From: Acanthaster planci
Taxonomy: Eukaryota; Echinodermata; Asteroidea; Valvatida; Acanthasteridae
Length of the DNA stretch: 61,736 nucleotides
Direction of reading: 5' to 3'
NCBI RefSeq assembly: GCF_001949145.1
Contig: NW_019091362.1
Span: 9,467,524-9,529,259 of the forward strand
Made by a program: the position numbers and the translations under genes. The notes under the pieces were generated by a model, which was given only the letters and a program-made list of their open reading frames with translations, was not told the origin of the DNA and searched no databases. Positions within the stretch are counted from its first letter, which is position 1. Each line of letters starts with the position of its first letter. Positions 35,527 through 47,970 of the stretch are shown here, in pieces.

Positions 35527-35756
35527 ACACAACACGCTGGGGAAACCCGACTTGAATACAGGCCAAAGATCGTTATACGATCTTTGATACAGACTACAAT
35601 CGTGGTTCTAGACTTTTTCAAATGGACTTAAAATCTAATAGGGGAAGCGTCAACGAGGCATGAAGACTGGTCTCCTCTCTCAAGAACAGTTTTCCCATTG
35701 GAATACACAGGGTGTATTCCAGACAGTTGTGTGATTAAAACCACGCCTCTACAATG
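35527..35756 (+). repeat. Repeat segment Y, copy B, interrupted by a 23-bp palindrome
   Basis: Partner of 30190-30400. It is interrupted at 35564-35586 by a palindrome that copy A lacks. Confidence 0.6.
35564..35586. mobile_element. 23-bp tip-only transposon relic with target duplication
   Basis: CAAAGATCGT and its reverse complement ACGATCTTTG, three bases apart. The tips match those of the 280-bp element at 35944-36223 (CAAAGATCGTATA). The 8-mers outside are ATACAGGC (35556-35563) and ATACAGAC (35587-35594), a 7/8 match. The paralogous repeat at 30190-30400 has no insertion at this point. Confidence 0.6.
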
Positions 35757-35943
35757 CCTACAGACTGGGCTCCGTCTTACCAGGGTTGCAAAACGGGGCT
35801 GGGTACTTTTACACAGCAGTGGAAAAAAGTTATGAAGCATTCATCTAAGGAAAATGCGCCCGAAAAACTTTGGAGGTTTTTAAAGAGAAAGGTGTTGTAT
35901 AAAACTACTAGTGCATTATAGCGCCGCAAGTCTTAGTTGAGAG

Positions 35944-36223
35944 CAAAGATCGTATAGCGCCGAAGGCGCAAGATGGGTATCTCTTCCCAAAAGATGTAAT
36001 TACCACGTGCGATATTTGAGCAAGCGATATGCCTGCGCAGTTTACAGTAATGCTTGGGTGCAGGCTCACCAGGTGCACGTGGCTGCCGTGGCGCCTGTGC
36101 ATTAATGTGCATTGCGCAGGCGTATCGCTTGCTCAAATGGCGCCCATGCGATTACAAAGTTTTACGTGTATTCAGGTTGAAGTTTGCCATCTTGCGCCGC
36201 TTAGCGGCGCTATAAGATCTTTG
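35944..36223. mobile_element. 280-bp hAT-like foldback MITE
   Basis: The ends are CAAAGATCGTATAGCGCCG and the reverse complement of CAAAGATCTTATAGCGCCG. A small hairpin (GCGCCGAAGGCGC, GCGCCGCTTAGCGGCGC) lies just inside each end, and the inner arms share TTTGAGCAAGCGATA. The flanking 8-mers GTTGAGAG (35936-35943) and GTAGAGAG (36224-36231) match at 7/8, as for a hAT-type duplication. Confidence 0.8.
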
Positions 36224-39200
36224 GTAGAGAGTACAGCAATGTAATTAATTTTTCCACAGGTTTTAAATCAGTTGTGAATACCGTTGCGTAAAGTTCGATC
36301 TAGGAGTGACTCATCTTTTATATACTTGCAATTATGACCATTCTTTGATATTTTAGCCCAGATGTGGAACAAAAATGCTTCGGAAACAAAGGGTTTGAAC
36401 TTCACAAAACTTTAAATAAAATGAGCAGGTTTTTCTTTTCTTTTCTTTTCTTTTTTTAAAGCTTAACATGAACTGACGGAATGCATAGTCTAAAACTTTT
36501 TCCAAAGATAAGATTTTTTTCTCAAATTCCATTAAAACTTATAGGCGCATCTTTGAAGCTTAATACATGTAGGCCTACGTACATGGGATGCTGTGCGTAG
36601 GATTTGGTCACTTGAAAGCTATTCAAGTCCCTGAGTGATATCATAAACTTACTCATCCAAAATGTGGAGATTACAACATTAAGTCTGCAGCTGACACGCC
36701 TATGAGATTCGAAGAACGATTAAGTTGGTCCTACTTAGCCACAGGACTTAGCGCCAAGGGGCTTATGCACAAAGCTACTTACGCCACAAAGATTGGGAAT
36801 GCAAATGTACAATTATTAAGGACAAAGGGTACCGCGAACAAAAAGAACAGGCTGTTTTTGGCGCCAAAATCAAGCTCTGTTGAAAATCACACAAGCGAGT
36901 CATCGGAGGAGAAACTATCAAAACAAAATGACCTTGTCAGTTTTTGTTGAACGCGGGGACGCATGCGCTGCAGTGCGAATCGCTTGACTGACACACTAAA
37001 CGAAAAAAAAAATCGTTATTACACCACAACAAAATCGTTTGTTGATCATCTGAAACAGACGGACAAGACTGCGGTATCACCACACAAAAGGAAAAGGCAA
37101 CATTACTCAGTTGCGAACAAATGTCGTTTGCATGAAAGTATGGTGGGTATACAGCGTCAATTTGAATACACCTCTCAAAAGAACTCACACACTATCAGTG
37201 GCCCACATCATGTGCGAGTCACGTTTCAGTTCTTGACGGAGAGAAGCTTCAATTAGTTTGACGGTTGGTGAGCATAATTGGACAGTCTACGGTGAAGGTT
37301 GATTAGAATTATTTAATGGAAGGATCTCTTCGTTTCCTTCATATTTAGAACCAGCCGCTCATTTCTCACTCGTTGGAAGTGCTAATTTGGTGTTTAAACC
37401 GTATTCACGAAGCCATTTCTTAAGAACGAGAGTGCAGTGACCCAGCTAAGAATCCAAACGTGCTATAACAAGCCCGCCCGCAAGAATGCAAAGCATTATT
37501 TTCCGCGACTCGTTATCGTTGATTATTACATAAAAAACAACAACAGGCGTACAGACTCCGAATCGAGGGGTACATACGGCGGTCTCTCTTTGCAGCGACA
37601 AGGAGACAGAGTTGAACTGGGTCTTCACAAGTGTAGTTAGGTAAATGGTGGTGAACGATCTAAGCGAAAGAGGGCAAGTTGAAGCCTGTGTCACCGTAAG
37701 GTTAAAAATGGTTAAGTCCATTGTAACGGACAGTAAGAAATTACTGCAACCATTCGTTAATTCGGTTAGAATTGACAACCTTCGGGAGAATTAGCCCAAG
37801 TTAGACAGAAGACACTCGAAATGTAGTGGTATTGGGGGAAAACATTTGCTTGGATGCCATGTGTCACTGATGTATTGAATGGTACTATTCCTTTTGATGA
37901 CTTTGGATGGGCGAATGGGTTATTTATTTTTGAATTTAGACTCAAAACGAACTTGAAGTATATGAAAACGCGGGATGCCGAGGATATTGGTTCGTTGTGC
38001 CTTAGCGTCTAGAACGTTTCCAAGCGTCCACTGCTCTATCACCCAGTGGTTTAACCGATAACCTCCCTCTGAGAAAGCATAAGTATTCGGGTAGTCTGGT
38101 TCCCAAACCAAACGAATCAGACTACTGTAAGGGGTCTTTAGGTCCGGTAGCCAAAAGGATCAGGTGATCGAACCGGGAAGAACTTTCCCCCAAACTGTCC
38201 ACAACTGGCCAAAATATTCTCAACCCTATTCCGTTGATATAGGGTAATGTCGTCAATGAAAGCAACTTTTAAGCCTATATAAATTGATCCTTTATGAACA
38301 TTCTCAAAAAAGCATCCCGATTCAAAATATTTCTTCAGTTCCTCTCGAAATTGTTTTGCATATTTGCACAACTGATATGCAAGCGTTGTTTGTACAAACA
38401 GAAGGCGCATACTAAATATTATAGGTCATTGTTTTAGTTCTGGCAAAGTATATAAGATCACTTCGCAATTTCCATGCATGCCAATTTGCCTTGTTTAACT
38501 GGCTTATGAAATGAGTCAAGGTTTTACCTTAATCAAGTTTCCCAAGTATGTAACAAGAGCATCCATGCTACATTTGCTTAGACTTGAAAAAGTTTTCTTA
38601 AACTAAGTGAGGTTGCCAACCATATCAATCTCATGGTTGGTGCCTCATATACACCTCTGACACTCCCGCCCGAAGCTTCTCGAGGAAACGCTAGAAAAAG
38701 TGCCTCACTGGAGTTGTGGAAAAAATACTTCAGAATATCCGATTTCCGTGAAAGATGACATAGCGTGTACTTACACAACTTGCTGCGTTTTGTTTACTTT
38801 GATTTTAATTGAAGGATCAACGAACTTCAAACTGACCAAAATATTTCTACAAAAGGAAAAGTTACAGACTTTTCCAGTTGCAGCGAAAGCTTCCAGCGTA
38901 GTCAGCGTCGTTATTGAAGTTATTGGTCTATTTTATAAACAGCTGTTTTCACATTTCCGGATTCACCCCGATCTGTTTATTTGCATGTTCGTGCATTTAT
39001 TTACTCAACACTGTTTGGTTATAGGTCACGCGACAATAGGACTTTGAGCATGTGCTTTCCAGAGTCAACTTCCTCCATTTTCATATGGCTCAAAGATATT
39101 TATTTATTTTTTATAACAGCAAAGCTATAAACTAAATAACGCGTTCAACAAAGGCGCACGTGCGGCTGTTAAAGGGACCCCCCCGCCCAATCCCAAAACA

Positions 39201-42200
39201 AAATGTCACGGGTTGAATTGCCTCAGACGTTAACCCGGATCCAACGCGATAATTGTATGTTGACGGATTAAATGATCGACTGCAATGAAGACAGCCTTAC
39301 TCTTTGCATTGAAAATCTTCTGAAATCGAAACTAAAAACAGCAGATTTCGAAACTGACGTGTATGGAGTTATTGTGCGACGGTTAATGTTAATGTGTCAT
39401 GGAGTTACTTTGCCTTCCAGAAGGAATTTTTTTAAAGTTCCTCCGATATTCTTATAGGGAGGAGTATAAAACTGACCCACTGAATTCAACATCTGATAAT
39501 TTAATATCTTTCGTTTACGTTCAAACTATGAGAAATTCGTCAACGACGGGAGTGATATATATAAAATCACACTGTTAGGAATCGCCACTATGCTGACACG
39601 TTAATGGCATGTACGTGCAACCGCAGCATTAGTACAAGTGCACTGGAACTGGATCTTATGCAAATCGGCCACGCAACTTACAAAATATTCAGGATCCGCG
39701 CACCTTGGTGCGTTTCCTAAATCATTTGTCAAATGTTTTTAAAGGTCTGCCGTGAGACAGCCGAGATCGTATGGTGTCACTGTGAGAAGGTTAAAAAAAA
39801 ACCCGACTCTTTTAGTGTTAAGAGCATTTAAAACTCCCCGGTGGAAAATTGTACGCGGTGAAAACAGGCAGGAGCATGCTAGAGCTACACGAGCTACAGA
39901 AATTGACGTTGTTCGGTGACTTGTGCTTGAGCTGCGACGTAATGGATGCTAACAAATTCAGTACTTTCCTTCTGAAATGCTGATTCATGTTGCGCATTTT
40001 TCCTCATTTGAAGTGCATGACCCTCGTCGCGAAAAACCAGACAGTACGCGTGGGCGCTCGTGAAAGACGACTCGACATCTCAGTTCATCGGGAATAAAAC
40101 GGGATCAAATCTTATTAATGTGGCATCACAAAAACCTGTTGGGCCGATCGATTCAGACCTTTCAAGATCTACTGGTAGTTATTTTACAAAGCAAGCTCCG
40201 GTAAAAAGCTTCCCCAATTACACCCATCCCGGTATTGTGCTGTGCTTCCTTCAACTCTTACACTCGTGTAGCCTGGCTGCGTCACGGGGGCTTAGGAAAA
40301 TTACCCCAACCCCCTCTGACAAGGACCCACGTTGGGGAATAAAAAAAGCCCCGATTCTAACTCAATCCATTGGCGACCAACTATGCGGACCGCTTTTGTC
40401 CCGTCAGGGCCGTTTCTGTACCTCTCTTTTCAAAGTTCGACAAAGGGACCGTCAGGCGAAAAGGCTGGCTGTCGCCATGGCACGAGAGCCTAGTCTCTGT
40501 TCAATAGTCCCCCTGCACGCTCGGCACACGTCGCAGGAACAATTACGGCACGCGACGAAACCCCTTTGAAGCCTACATGCCCTGGGCTAAGCTTTTTACG
40601 CGCGCTTTTTTCTGCCTTCTCTCTTTCACATTCTACTGTACAGTCATAACTTCATTCCTTTTTTTCATTGATTTGTAAAGTTTCGGTGTAGGCATAGTTG
40701 TACTAGAATGCCTGGAGGTAAAAGTTGGTTCTACCCCCGTCACGCTGAGCCAGTGGTACGACGAGCGTAGACAAAGCTTTGGGCCCAAAATGAGGTGGTT
40801 TTTTAAATGCATTTTTAGGCACAGGCACTGTACAGTACAAGGGAGATTCTACAAACAAATTAAATCACCTCGAAACTAAGCAAACATCATGAATTTTGAA
40901 CGCGACCACGGATAGAGAGAACAGGTTACTTTAGTGAACTAAGTCTAGTGCGTTTTATCTCATGTCAACCCCATGGATCCATACTAACAGTGATGGACAT
41001 TGTAGGCCCGCCTTCATGCATTTTTTTTCGTTTTAAAATCAAAAGAAAAAGCATAACAGTATGAAAGAATATGACTGTGTTCCTAAACGTCTTTCCGGTA
41101 TGAAACAAATGGAAGATGTACAGAGACTTATAATATCTTATTGGTGCTTTGATCTTGCATTTACATGTTTCATTTGTTGTTCGACATAATAAACTCGAAC
41201 AAGAAAGTTCATGTCCGAAACTATCAAATTAGCTATAGACCAAAATGATCGCCAATGTAGGTTAGCTGGAAGATTGCCTAACGTCTACGTCCACTTTCAT
41301 ATCAAACAGCTGTTCTCTCATCGGCTGAAACCATTGGTTTGTTTGAGAGCCCGCCTCATAGTGGCCTCTGCTGACTATCAAACAGAAACGAATCGTCGCT
41401 GTGACCTCTTCGTCTGATTGTCGAAATCTTCATATGACCTTTCCAACTCACTTATTTACAAATTACAGATTCCCGATGGCGAAACAATCACGAAGGTTTT
41501 TTTAGCAGTAATAACACTACTTTTCATACCTTCGTGTAGAAATTTCATTCTTTCATTTAAAACTATGTTGACAAATGCACAATCCCTCAGATTCTAATTT
41601 TTTTTGCTGGTCCCATGCAACATCCACATCGCGTAACCAACCACATTCAATTGGGTTTTAACACTGTTTCTGGCACGGTCAATTGAACAGGCAGCATTGG
41701 AACTCTTAACGGTTGAAGTAGACACGTCGTGCATGTCGCTCATAATCAAACCGCACAGGCTAGCAAGTGGGTGTTGTAGTATTGAAATCGCATTACGTTG
41801 ATATTCTGGTTGGCAAATAAATAGCATCTTCTGGCCTCGAATTTTACGTGCAATATCACCCAAGCTCGACTGGAAGTGGTAATAATCACCTAAGAGGATT
41901 AAGCAAAAAAGTTCCTGGACCTTGGCGCGAGTATATCGACCCGGCAGATCACTCCCTAAAATAAGAGTGCTGGCAAACGGGTGCAAAGTGCGTGTTTGCA
42001 CGGTGTTTACCAAGCGACCAGCCAAGCGCACCACTCCAGTTGGGGCACCGTCCCGAAACTGTTTTGTGATGGGCCGGTTTGGTCGATGGGTAGCACAGCT
42101 CGGGGCGACGGACTGAGCTAAGACCTGTTCAACGGAGAAATGTCCCTGATCCCCGGCCATTGTAGTGCCAGGATTGTGGCTAAACTAACCCGTTATGGAA

Positions 42201-43403
42201 GCGAATAGAGCTGGAAACCAGAGCCTTGAGGGGTGCTTGGTGTATAAGCACAATGCATGGAAACTGGGAAGGTAAAATGAAGAGAAACGAGTAAACAAAA
42301 CCCGAATTTGACCTCCGTTGTGTCTGCATACGGTTGAAAACATAACCCTTGCGAATGCATTACCGTGCGTTTAGGACCAATCGTGATCATGGATGATGCA
42401 GGCTAGAAGACTGTACTTCATGTGGAAAAGATATATAAAATCTCGAAATTAAACCCGCTATGAATCTTGAGCCTCAAAAATCATCAAAAAGGTTCAACTT
42501 TGGGCACAAAGTTCTATCTGCAACCCCACGTTCACTGACATTTCGCGTTGCATCTGAAAGAAACCTTCACTTAGATTTCAACAAGTCACCAAATTCACCC
42601 GACTCGTAAGTATAGAGTGATAGATGAACCACTTTGACGCGTGTCTCATGCCTAGCTCTCTCCACGAATGACAGGTAAATCACACGAGAGGCAAGACGGA
42701 AGACTACAGTGCAAATAGTGATCGCGACCCAGTGGAGATACAAAAGAGAACTGTTTGCTCTTTGCTTTTGTGAGCGCGTTTCCTGGTTTTTAGGCAAAAC
42801 AAAAGCTGGTGACCCTTCATGCTTCACCCGTTTAGTGTGTTTCTTCGCCCAAAATTTGGAGTTTTTCGTGCCGCCATGACAATGTACTGAGGGAATAGAC
42901 TTCACACACACACACACAAAACAACTTGCAAACTAACCAACCAACAACCAAACTAAAAAGGAGCACAAGACAATCTTAGCACCGCAGACAACTCCCCATG
43001 CAAGTCCAGGATTTTGTCCTCTTGTACGGGGTCCGGGCCAGCTCATTTGAATTTCATTGTGCCGTGGATCGGTAAACAGGCTCGGTCGTTTGGTGGGCGT
43101 ATGCATTCAAAAAGGATGCTCATGGAATCAGGGCAAACATTGCGGTGACGCTTTAAGGTTTGCCACTCCCTGTTTGATTGTACATCATTTGTTGTTGGGG
43201 AATGCACGATGATATCGCTGTGTAGTTTGTTCTCGTACCCCTCGTGCTCTCTCGGAGCAGTAATAGCGATTTGAATATGAGATTGTGGCGTGGTTAAAGG
43301 AACGCTATGGCCCCAACAATGCCAGAATTTAGTCACAACTCTTTTCTCTGTCTGGCCTATTCATTTGACCGTCGGATCTCGTACATCAGCCTATAGCCAA
43401 GCC
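36224..43403. other. Gene-poor stretch
   Basis: No exon with family resemblance. A short hairpin (CCAACCAT / ATGGTTGG) occurs at about 38616-38640, a TTTTC-rich microsatellite near 36431-36460 and a CA-repeat near 42904-42918. The one notable ORF is listed separately (41594-42160). Confidence 0.45.
41594..42160 (-). CDS. Hypothetical 188-codon ORF, unsupported
   Basis: Open from an ATG in good initiation context (ACAATGG) to a stop. I recognise no domain, signal peptide or repeat. A run this long is only slightly more than chance would give in 60 kb, and nothing around it looks like a gene. I list it only because it is the longest unexplained ATG-started ORF in the gene-poor region. Confidence 0.15.
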   Translation of the reverse strand: MAGDQGHFSVEQVLAQSVAPSCATHRPNRPITKQFRDGAPTGVVRLAGRLVNTVQTRTLHPFASTLILGSDLPGRYTRAKVQELFCLILLGDYYHFQSSLGDIARKIRGQKMLFICQPEYQRNAISILQHPLASLCGLIMSDMHDVSTSTVKSSNAACSIDRARNSVKTQLNVVGYAMWMLHGTSKKN

Positions 43404-43638
43404 CAAGGGTGGATCCACGGGGACGGGGGGCCATGCCCTCCCCCCCCAAAAAAAAAGAGCCAGAAAAAAGGGGAAAACCGAAAGATAGACGATTTTTTGT
43501 CTATTGTATTTCCTCTCTTCAAACAGCTTGTAAAAAGCCCAAAACGTAGCCTCAACCCTCAGGTAAGTTCATACAAAATTCAAAATTTCTTGACCACCAA
43601 AACGTCCCCACCAAAGTTTGGTTCTGGGTCCGCCCTTG
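43404..43638. mobile_element. hAT-like MITE (CAAGGGTGGATCC family), copy 2
   Basis: Left end CAAGGGTGGATCCA; right end is the reverse complement of CAAGGGCGGACCCAG. Flanking 8-mers GCCAAGCC (43396-43403) and GCCAAGCA (43639-43646) match at 7/8. Same family as 13564-13830. Confidence 0.78.
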
Positions 43639-46600
43639 GCCAAGCAAGCCAAAACACGGAAACCGAAGCACGGATGTGTCATTTGAATAGATCCAATTTT
43701 AAATCTTTTCTATACAGTGCATCGTCTTTATAAGTATTGTAAATCTGTTAATTCCTCATGAAGCTATCTTGAAGACTACTCGCCTTATGGTGCAGAAGAC
43801 AAGAATTCATCTCTCTACAAGGGTTTTTTGGAGGAGGGGGTAAGTTTCACCTCACGTTAACCAAAGGACATAAACTGCGATGTTCAAAACCTTATTACAT
43901 GTACAAACTTACATGACTGTGTAAATCATTTTTCTACAATAATGGAAACAAAACCAAAGGCGAGCACGAACATTAATGTAGTAAGAATTAATACTTCGTC
44001 GTTCCCTTTTTTTCGCAAGTTTTGCCCTGCTTGTTGTTACTGGAAGACGCAGGGGCTCAGGTGAAAGCAGTCTGTAACTGCTCAGGCATACTTAGGTATA
44101 CTGACATGCAACAATTTACTGAAATAAGTAATTGTTTCTTTTAAATCTACTAGGTGGCGCCTTACAGACAGTAATGCAAGCCGGTACTTTGATAGCAGGT
44201 TTCAGGGTTTAACTGGTCTAGGAATACAACTCCTGTGAAAAAGGCCAACATGGCTGAACCAAACATGCTGTCCCCGTTTGTCACTTTAACTATTTTGTGA
44301 GGCACGCTTTGGTGATATCAAAGTAGTTTCTGCATATTGACATAGAAACCTTGGCAGCGCGTCCCAGTCCTGTTCAAACAGAACAACCACGCGACCTGGC
44401 ACCGATAAAGGTCCGGATAATCGGTGAGTAAAGTTTAGGTTAAAAAAAAAGGAGGAGAAAAGGAGAGCGGGTCCCATAAAAACCCCTTCCAAAGTGCGGC
44501 CCCATATAATGGGGACGGGACGCGCGCACGGTGCATGTTGGTCGACCAAGCTTGAGGCACGTGTGGGACCGTACGAAAACCAGACCGGCGCCCTATGCTT
44601 CTGCAATTCACCTTCATCTATGGGGGCATTTTATTATCCTTCTCACACTCACACACTTTCCGTATTACTCAATCTACACATTCACGAGTACTGGGCGAGA
44701 CTTGAGAATGACTGTAAGGGACTGTTTGCATTGTTAATCAGTCTTGTTTGAGACTGGTTTCTGCTACTGGGTGTTATCTGTAATTAGTAACTTTTGTAAG
44801 TGACCAGAATAGCTCACTATCTATCCTACTTCAAAAATCATTAACCTCATTTTGGTCGGGGGAACTGCAATCGTTTGTTCGAAATACACTAATTGTTGAA
44901 GACTCTGGTTTGCAGTTGCAAGAGACGAGATAGTACTCTGGTCCTTGAATGGAAGGCACAATGAATAAAGATAAAATGTGGGACTTCAAGGGTTTTGCTC
45001 CAACACAAAAATTGAACCACCATTTTGTTTTTCATAATGTACAGTTTAGGGATTACTTCCGACATGATAGCATCAACGCAACGTGGTTGAATATTAACTT
45101 TAAAGATGTTTGTTCCCCAGTCTCCGTGCAGTATCTTCTACATAACTTTACAACAAATCTTTTACGTACGGTTGCCTTAAACCACGTTATCAAACCCTAC
45201 AGCCTCTTCATTCTTCCCAGCTTTTCATTAAGTTTAATAGCAACGTAGTCTTACTTCGGCCTCTTTTCACACGAACAATTGTACAGTGTATGTCATTCTA
45301 CCGGTTTGATAGACGCGTCCTAGACAGAACTGAAATTGGTTTGAAACCCACGACGTGTGCGGTGGTCCAGCCCTTGCATATACCAATGATTTCTGACATG
45401 CTTTGTGATGTGATGTATTACTTGAGAAGCAGCGTTTCAATAGCTCAGCAGGGGAGTCAAAATTATTTATACGGTGACAAATTCCGAATGTTGAACAAAG
45501 ATTTTGTGATGGATCATAGCCTTCATACGGTTTTTGTAAATCTGTGATTGTTGAGCTTTGCATGATCTTGAAATCGAAAGTACTCGAGGTGACAGCGAAC
45601 GGTGTAGAGAACCCTCAGCTCTTCACAAAACATCACAAACTTCGTGGACAAACGAACAGCTCCTTTGACAACGTCATTCACACCTGTATAAGCTTGCTCG
45701 AGGACTATACCAACTTTCAACGAAAAAGATAAACTTATTATTGATATGGTTACGAACTTTTTTGTTGAGAAAAGGAAATGTGACCACGACTCAAAAAACC
45801 ACACATTCAAAAAGAATTATCAAAAAATCAGGATAAATCGATTAGGTTTTAAGAAAACAGTGATTTATAATCAATCAGGAAGGATCGACATATCATGTCA
45901 AACATTGACGCAACAGAATACATACATCAGGGCAGGATTTTAATTCAACGTAAGCGTGTATGGCGGATACTGTTTCAGTGCCCAACTTCCCAGACTCCGG
46001 AGATTCTGGTACATCATTTTAAGTGAGATCCCCTCAGGAAATAAAGGGCATTCATGATGAACGACAGTCGGTGATTTATGGGTTTTTTTGCAGCTTCTGA
46101 TTAGAGTCTGCATGTTGCTCTTCTATCAGTTGCGGCAAGCAGAGACTATAAATAGCATGAACGATTTACCACTGTATTCACACTGACGGGGAAAATAGCG
46201 CAACGAACTTTTCCCATGTCTAAGGCTTCGATTGAACTGAGTGAGAGTGTGGCCCAACGGTGTTTGTAGAAAAAAAAAACTCACACAAGACCAAAACGAA
46301 CGAGCTCTGCCAGACAAATAACTAACCACTGTAGGGCGAGATATGAATAAAGTATTTCGTGGTTCCACAATGAATTCTGTATGAATAGGCCGCTTCCGTA
46401 AGCTCGCGATAAAGATTGGTGGTTTGGACTCGCAGCTATTGAGGCAATGGGACAAAAGGAAAGACCTCACCTGAATACACCTAGGCAGCGTGGCACGCGA
46501 GCTCACGTGCCGTTGCACAGGGGGCCAGGTAGGCACTTAAGTCTCACTGGGGTAACCGCAGCGGGGACATTACACCATGCAGTCGGTATTCCAGGGCACG

Positions 46601-46828
46601 CGAGCACTGAGGCATTTCCGGAGTTGGGTTCACGCCCCCATTTGGCACAGGGACCGCCGCATGATTAAAAACACGCAGAATTTCGAGAACACTCGATACA
46701 ATTCTCTGTGTGGATAAAATATGTAGGGGATAGGTGACGGAATGAAGCCTGAAGGGGTTGCCTCAGGCTAAACGACACAAACCATCACCAATGTGAATAG
46801 TCACTCGACAAACGTGTTAAAGATCACT
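43639..46828. other. Gene-poor stretch
   Basis: No gene, RNA or repeat boundary that I can support; short ORFs in all frames without family resemblance. Confidence 0.4.
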
Positions 46829-47223
46829 TCTGAGGAAAACATGTTTTCTCTGATTTTATCAGTGCAAATTAATATGGGAAGCATCCAAATCGAACGCAGT
46901 GTCATTTTTCTTCAGAGCTCATTTATAACAAGCTAAAATGTTTTTTCTTCTGTTCATGCCCAGATACGATTCTGAATTCTGGACAAACAATGCATGTAGC
47001 CACTGTTTGTGCATGCCAAACAATGGCATGGCCACAACGAACACAGGGCGAGGGTTCCCCCTAGTTTTTTCTTTTTTTCCGAATGACGCAATCTATATTC
47101 AGAATTCGTATCTTGGCATGAACAGAAAAAACCTATTTAGCTTGTTATACTTTAACTCTGAAGAAAAATGACTCTGATATTTAGTTGAATAGATAAAATC
47201 AGAGAAAACATGTTTTCCTCAGA
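46829..47223. mobile_element. 395-bp foldback MITE
   Basis: A perfect inverted repeat of about 32 bp forms the ends (begins TCTGAGGAAAACATGTTTTC; right copy 47192-47223). Imperfect pairing continues inward: TTCTGTTCATGCC near 46949 pairs with GGCATGAACAGAA near 47115. The loop is centred near 47020. No duplication of flanking DNA recognised. Confidence 0.78.
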
Positions 47224-47269
47224 GGAAAAATAAATAAAATTTCGGCACAGCAGATAATTTTGGCTCGAC

Positions 47270-47970
47270 AGGGTCTACCGTGCTTATGTCATTAAGTACG
47301 GTAGAAGCACGGCGTGGTTTCAAACATCGTGCTACTGCCGAGTCGAATACAATTTCTATTTGAAGTTGGTCCTGAACTTCATTGATAATTAGGAATGCGC
47401 ATGTTCACAACGTATTGTAGACTTGAGAAATGATGATCGACAAACAAACGCACCAACAAATAGCAAACATGGCAACTATAATGAAAATTTCTCGAAACGC
47501 ATGGGGCAGATTGCTAGACGGAGCTCGAGGGGATTTGGGATTCAATTACATTATTTCTTTCTCAAATTCCTGCTTGAAATGAGATAAAGTAAATTAAAAG
47601 GTGACCTTTGAAACTAGAAATACTGTCCGAATGTCGCAACAAGACCCCCAAATTATATCGAACTATTCACTTGGGTGATATTTTATTGACGTCACTGCAA
47701 GATCGCCAGGAACCACAACATCGGGCCTTGAAAATAAAAAGGCCTCGATACTGCTCGTCGAAGATCAATTCGTTTTCTTTTTGACTCAGGCTGACAGATC
47801 GCAAAATCACGTTTCGTGCTTGTCCGCCATGATGGATTTATTTAAGTTCGACTGGGCTGTCTGAATTAAGTTCGGCGTTTGAAACCACTGCCGTGCTTGC
47901 GCCGTGCTGAGGTCTTGCTCAATTCAATTCTATTCGACATGGCATAAGCTCGACGTTTGAAACAGACCTA
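47270..47970. repeat. Nested inverted repeats of a GTTTGAAACCAC...GCCGTGCTT unit
   Basis: AGAAGCACGGC...TTTCAAAC (47304-47325) is inverted with GTTTGAAACCACTGCCGTGC (from 47877). Related GTTTGAAACAG...GCACG sequence recurs at about 47955. Probably one degraded foldback element; boundaries are uncertain. Confidence 0.45.

Noticed and set aside
35908-36244. Two ORFs on opposite strands encoding near-identical CAG(I/V)SLAQ words
   Set aside because: The similarity is produced by the inverted arms of the 280-bp MITE, not by related proteins.
40060-40569. 169-codon ORF on the + strand
   Set aside because: It opens with GTG, not ATG, and shows no domain or supporting promoter.
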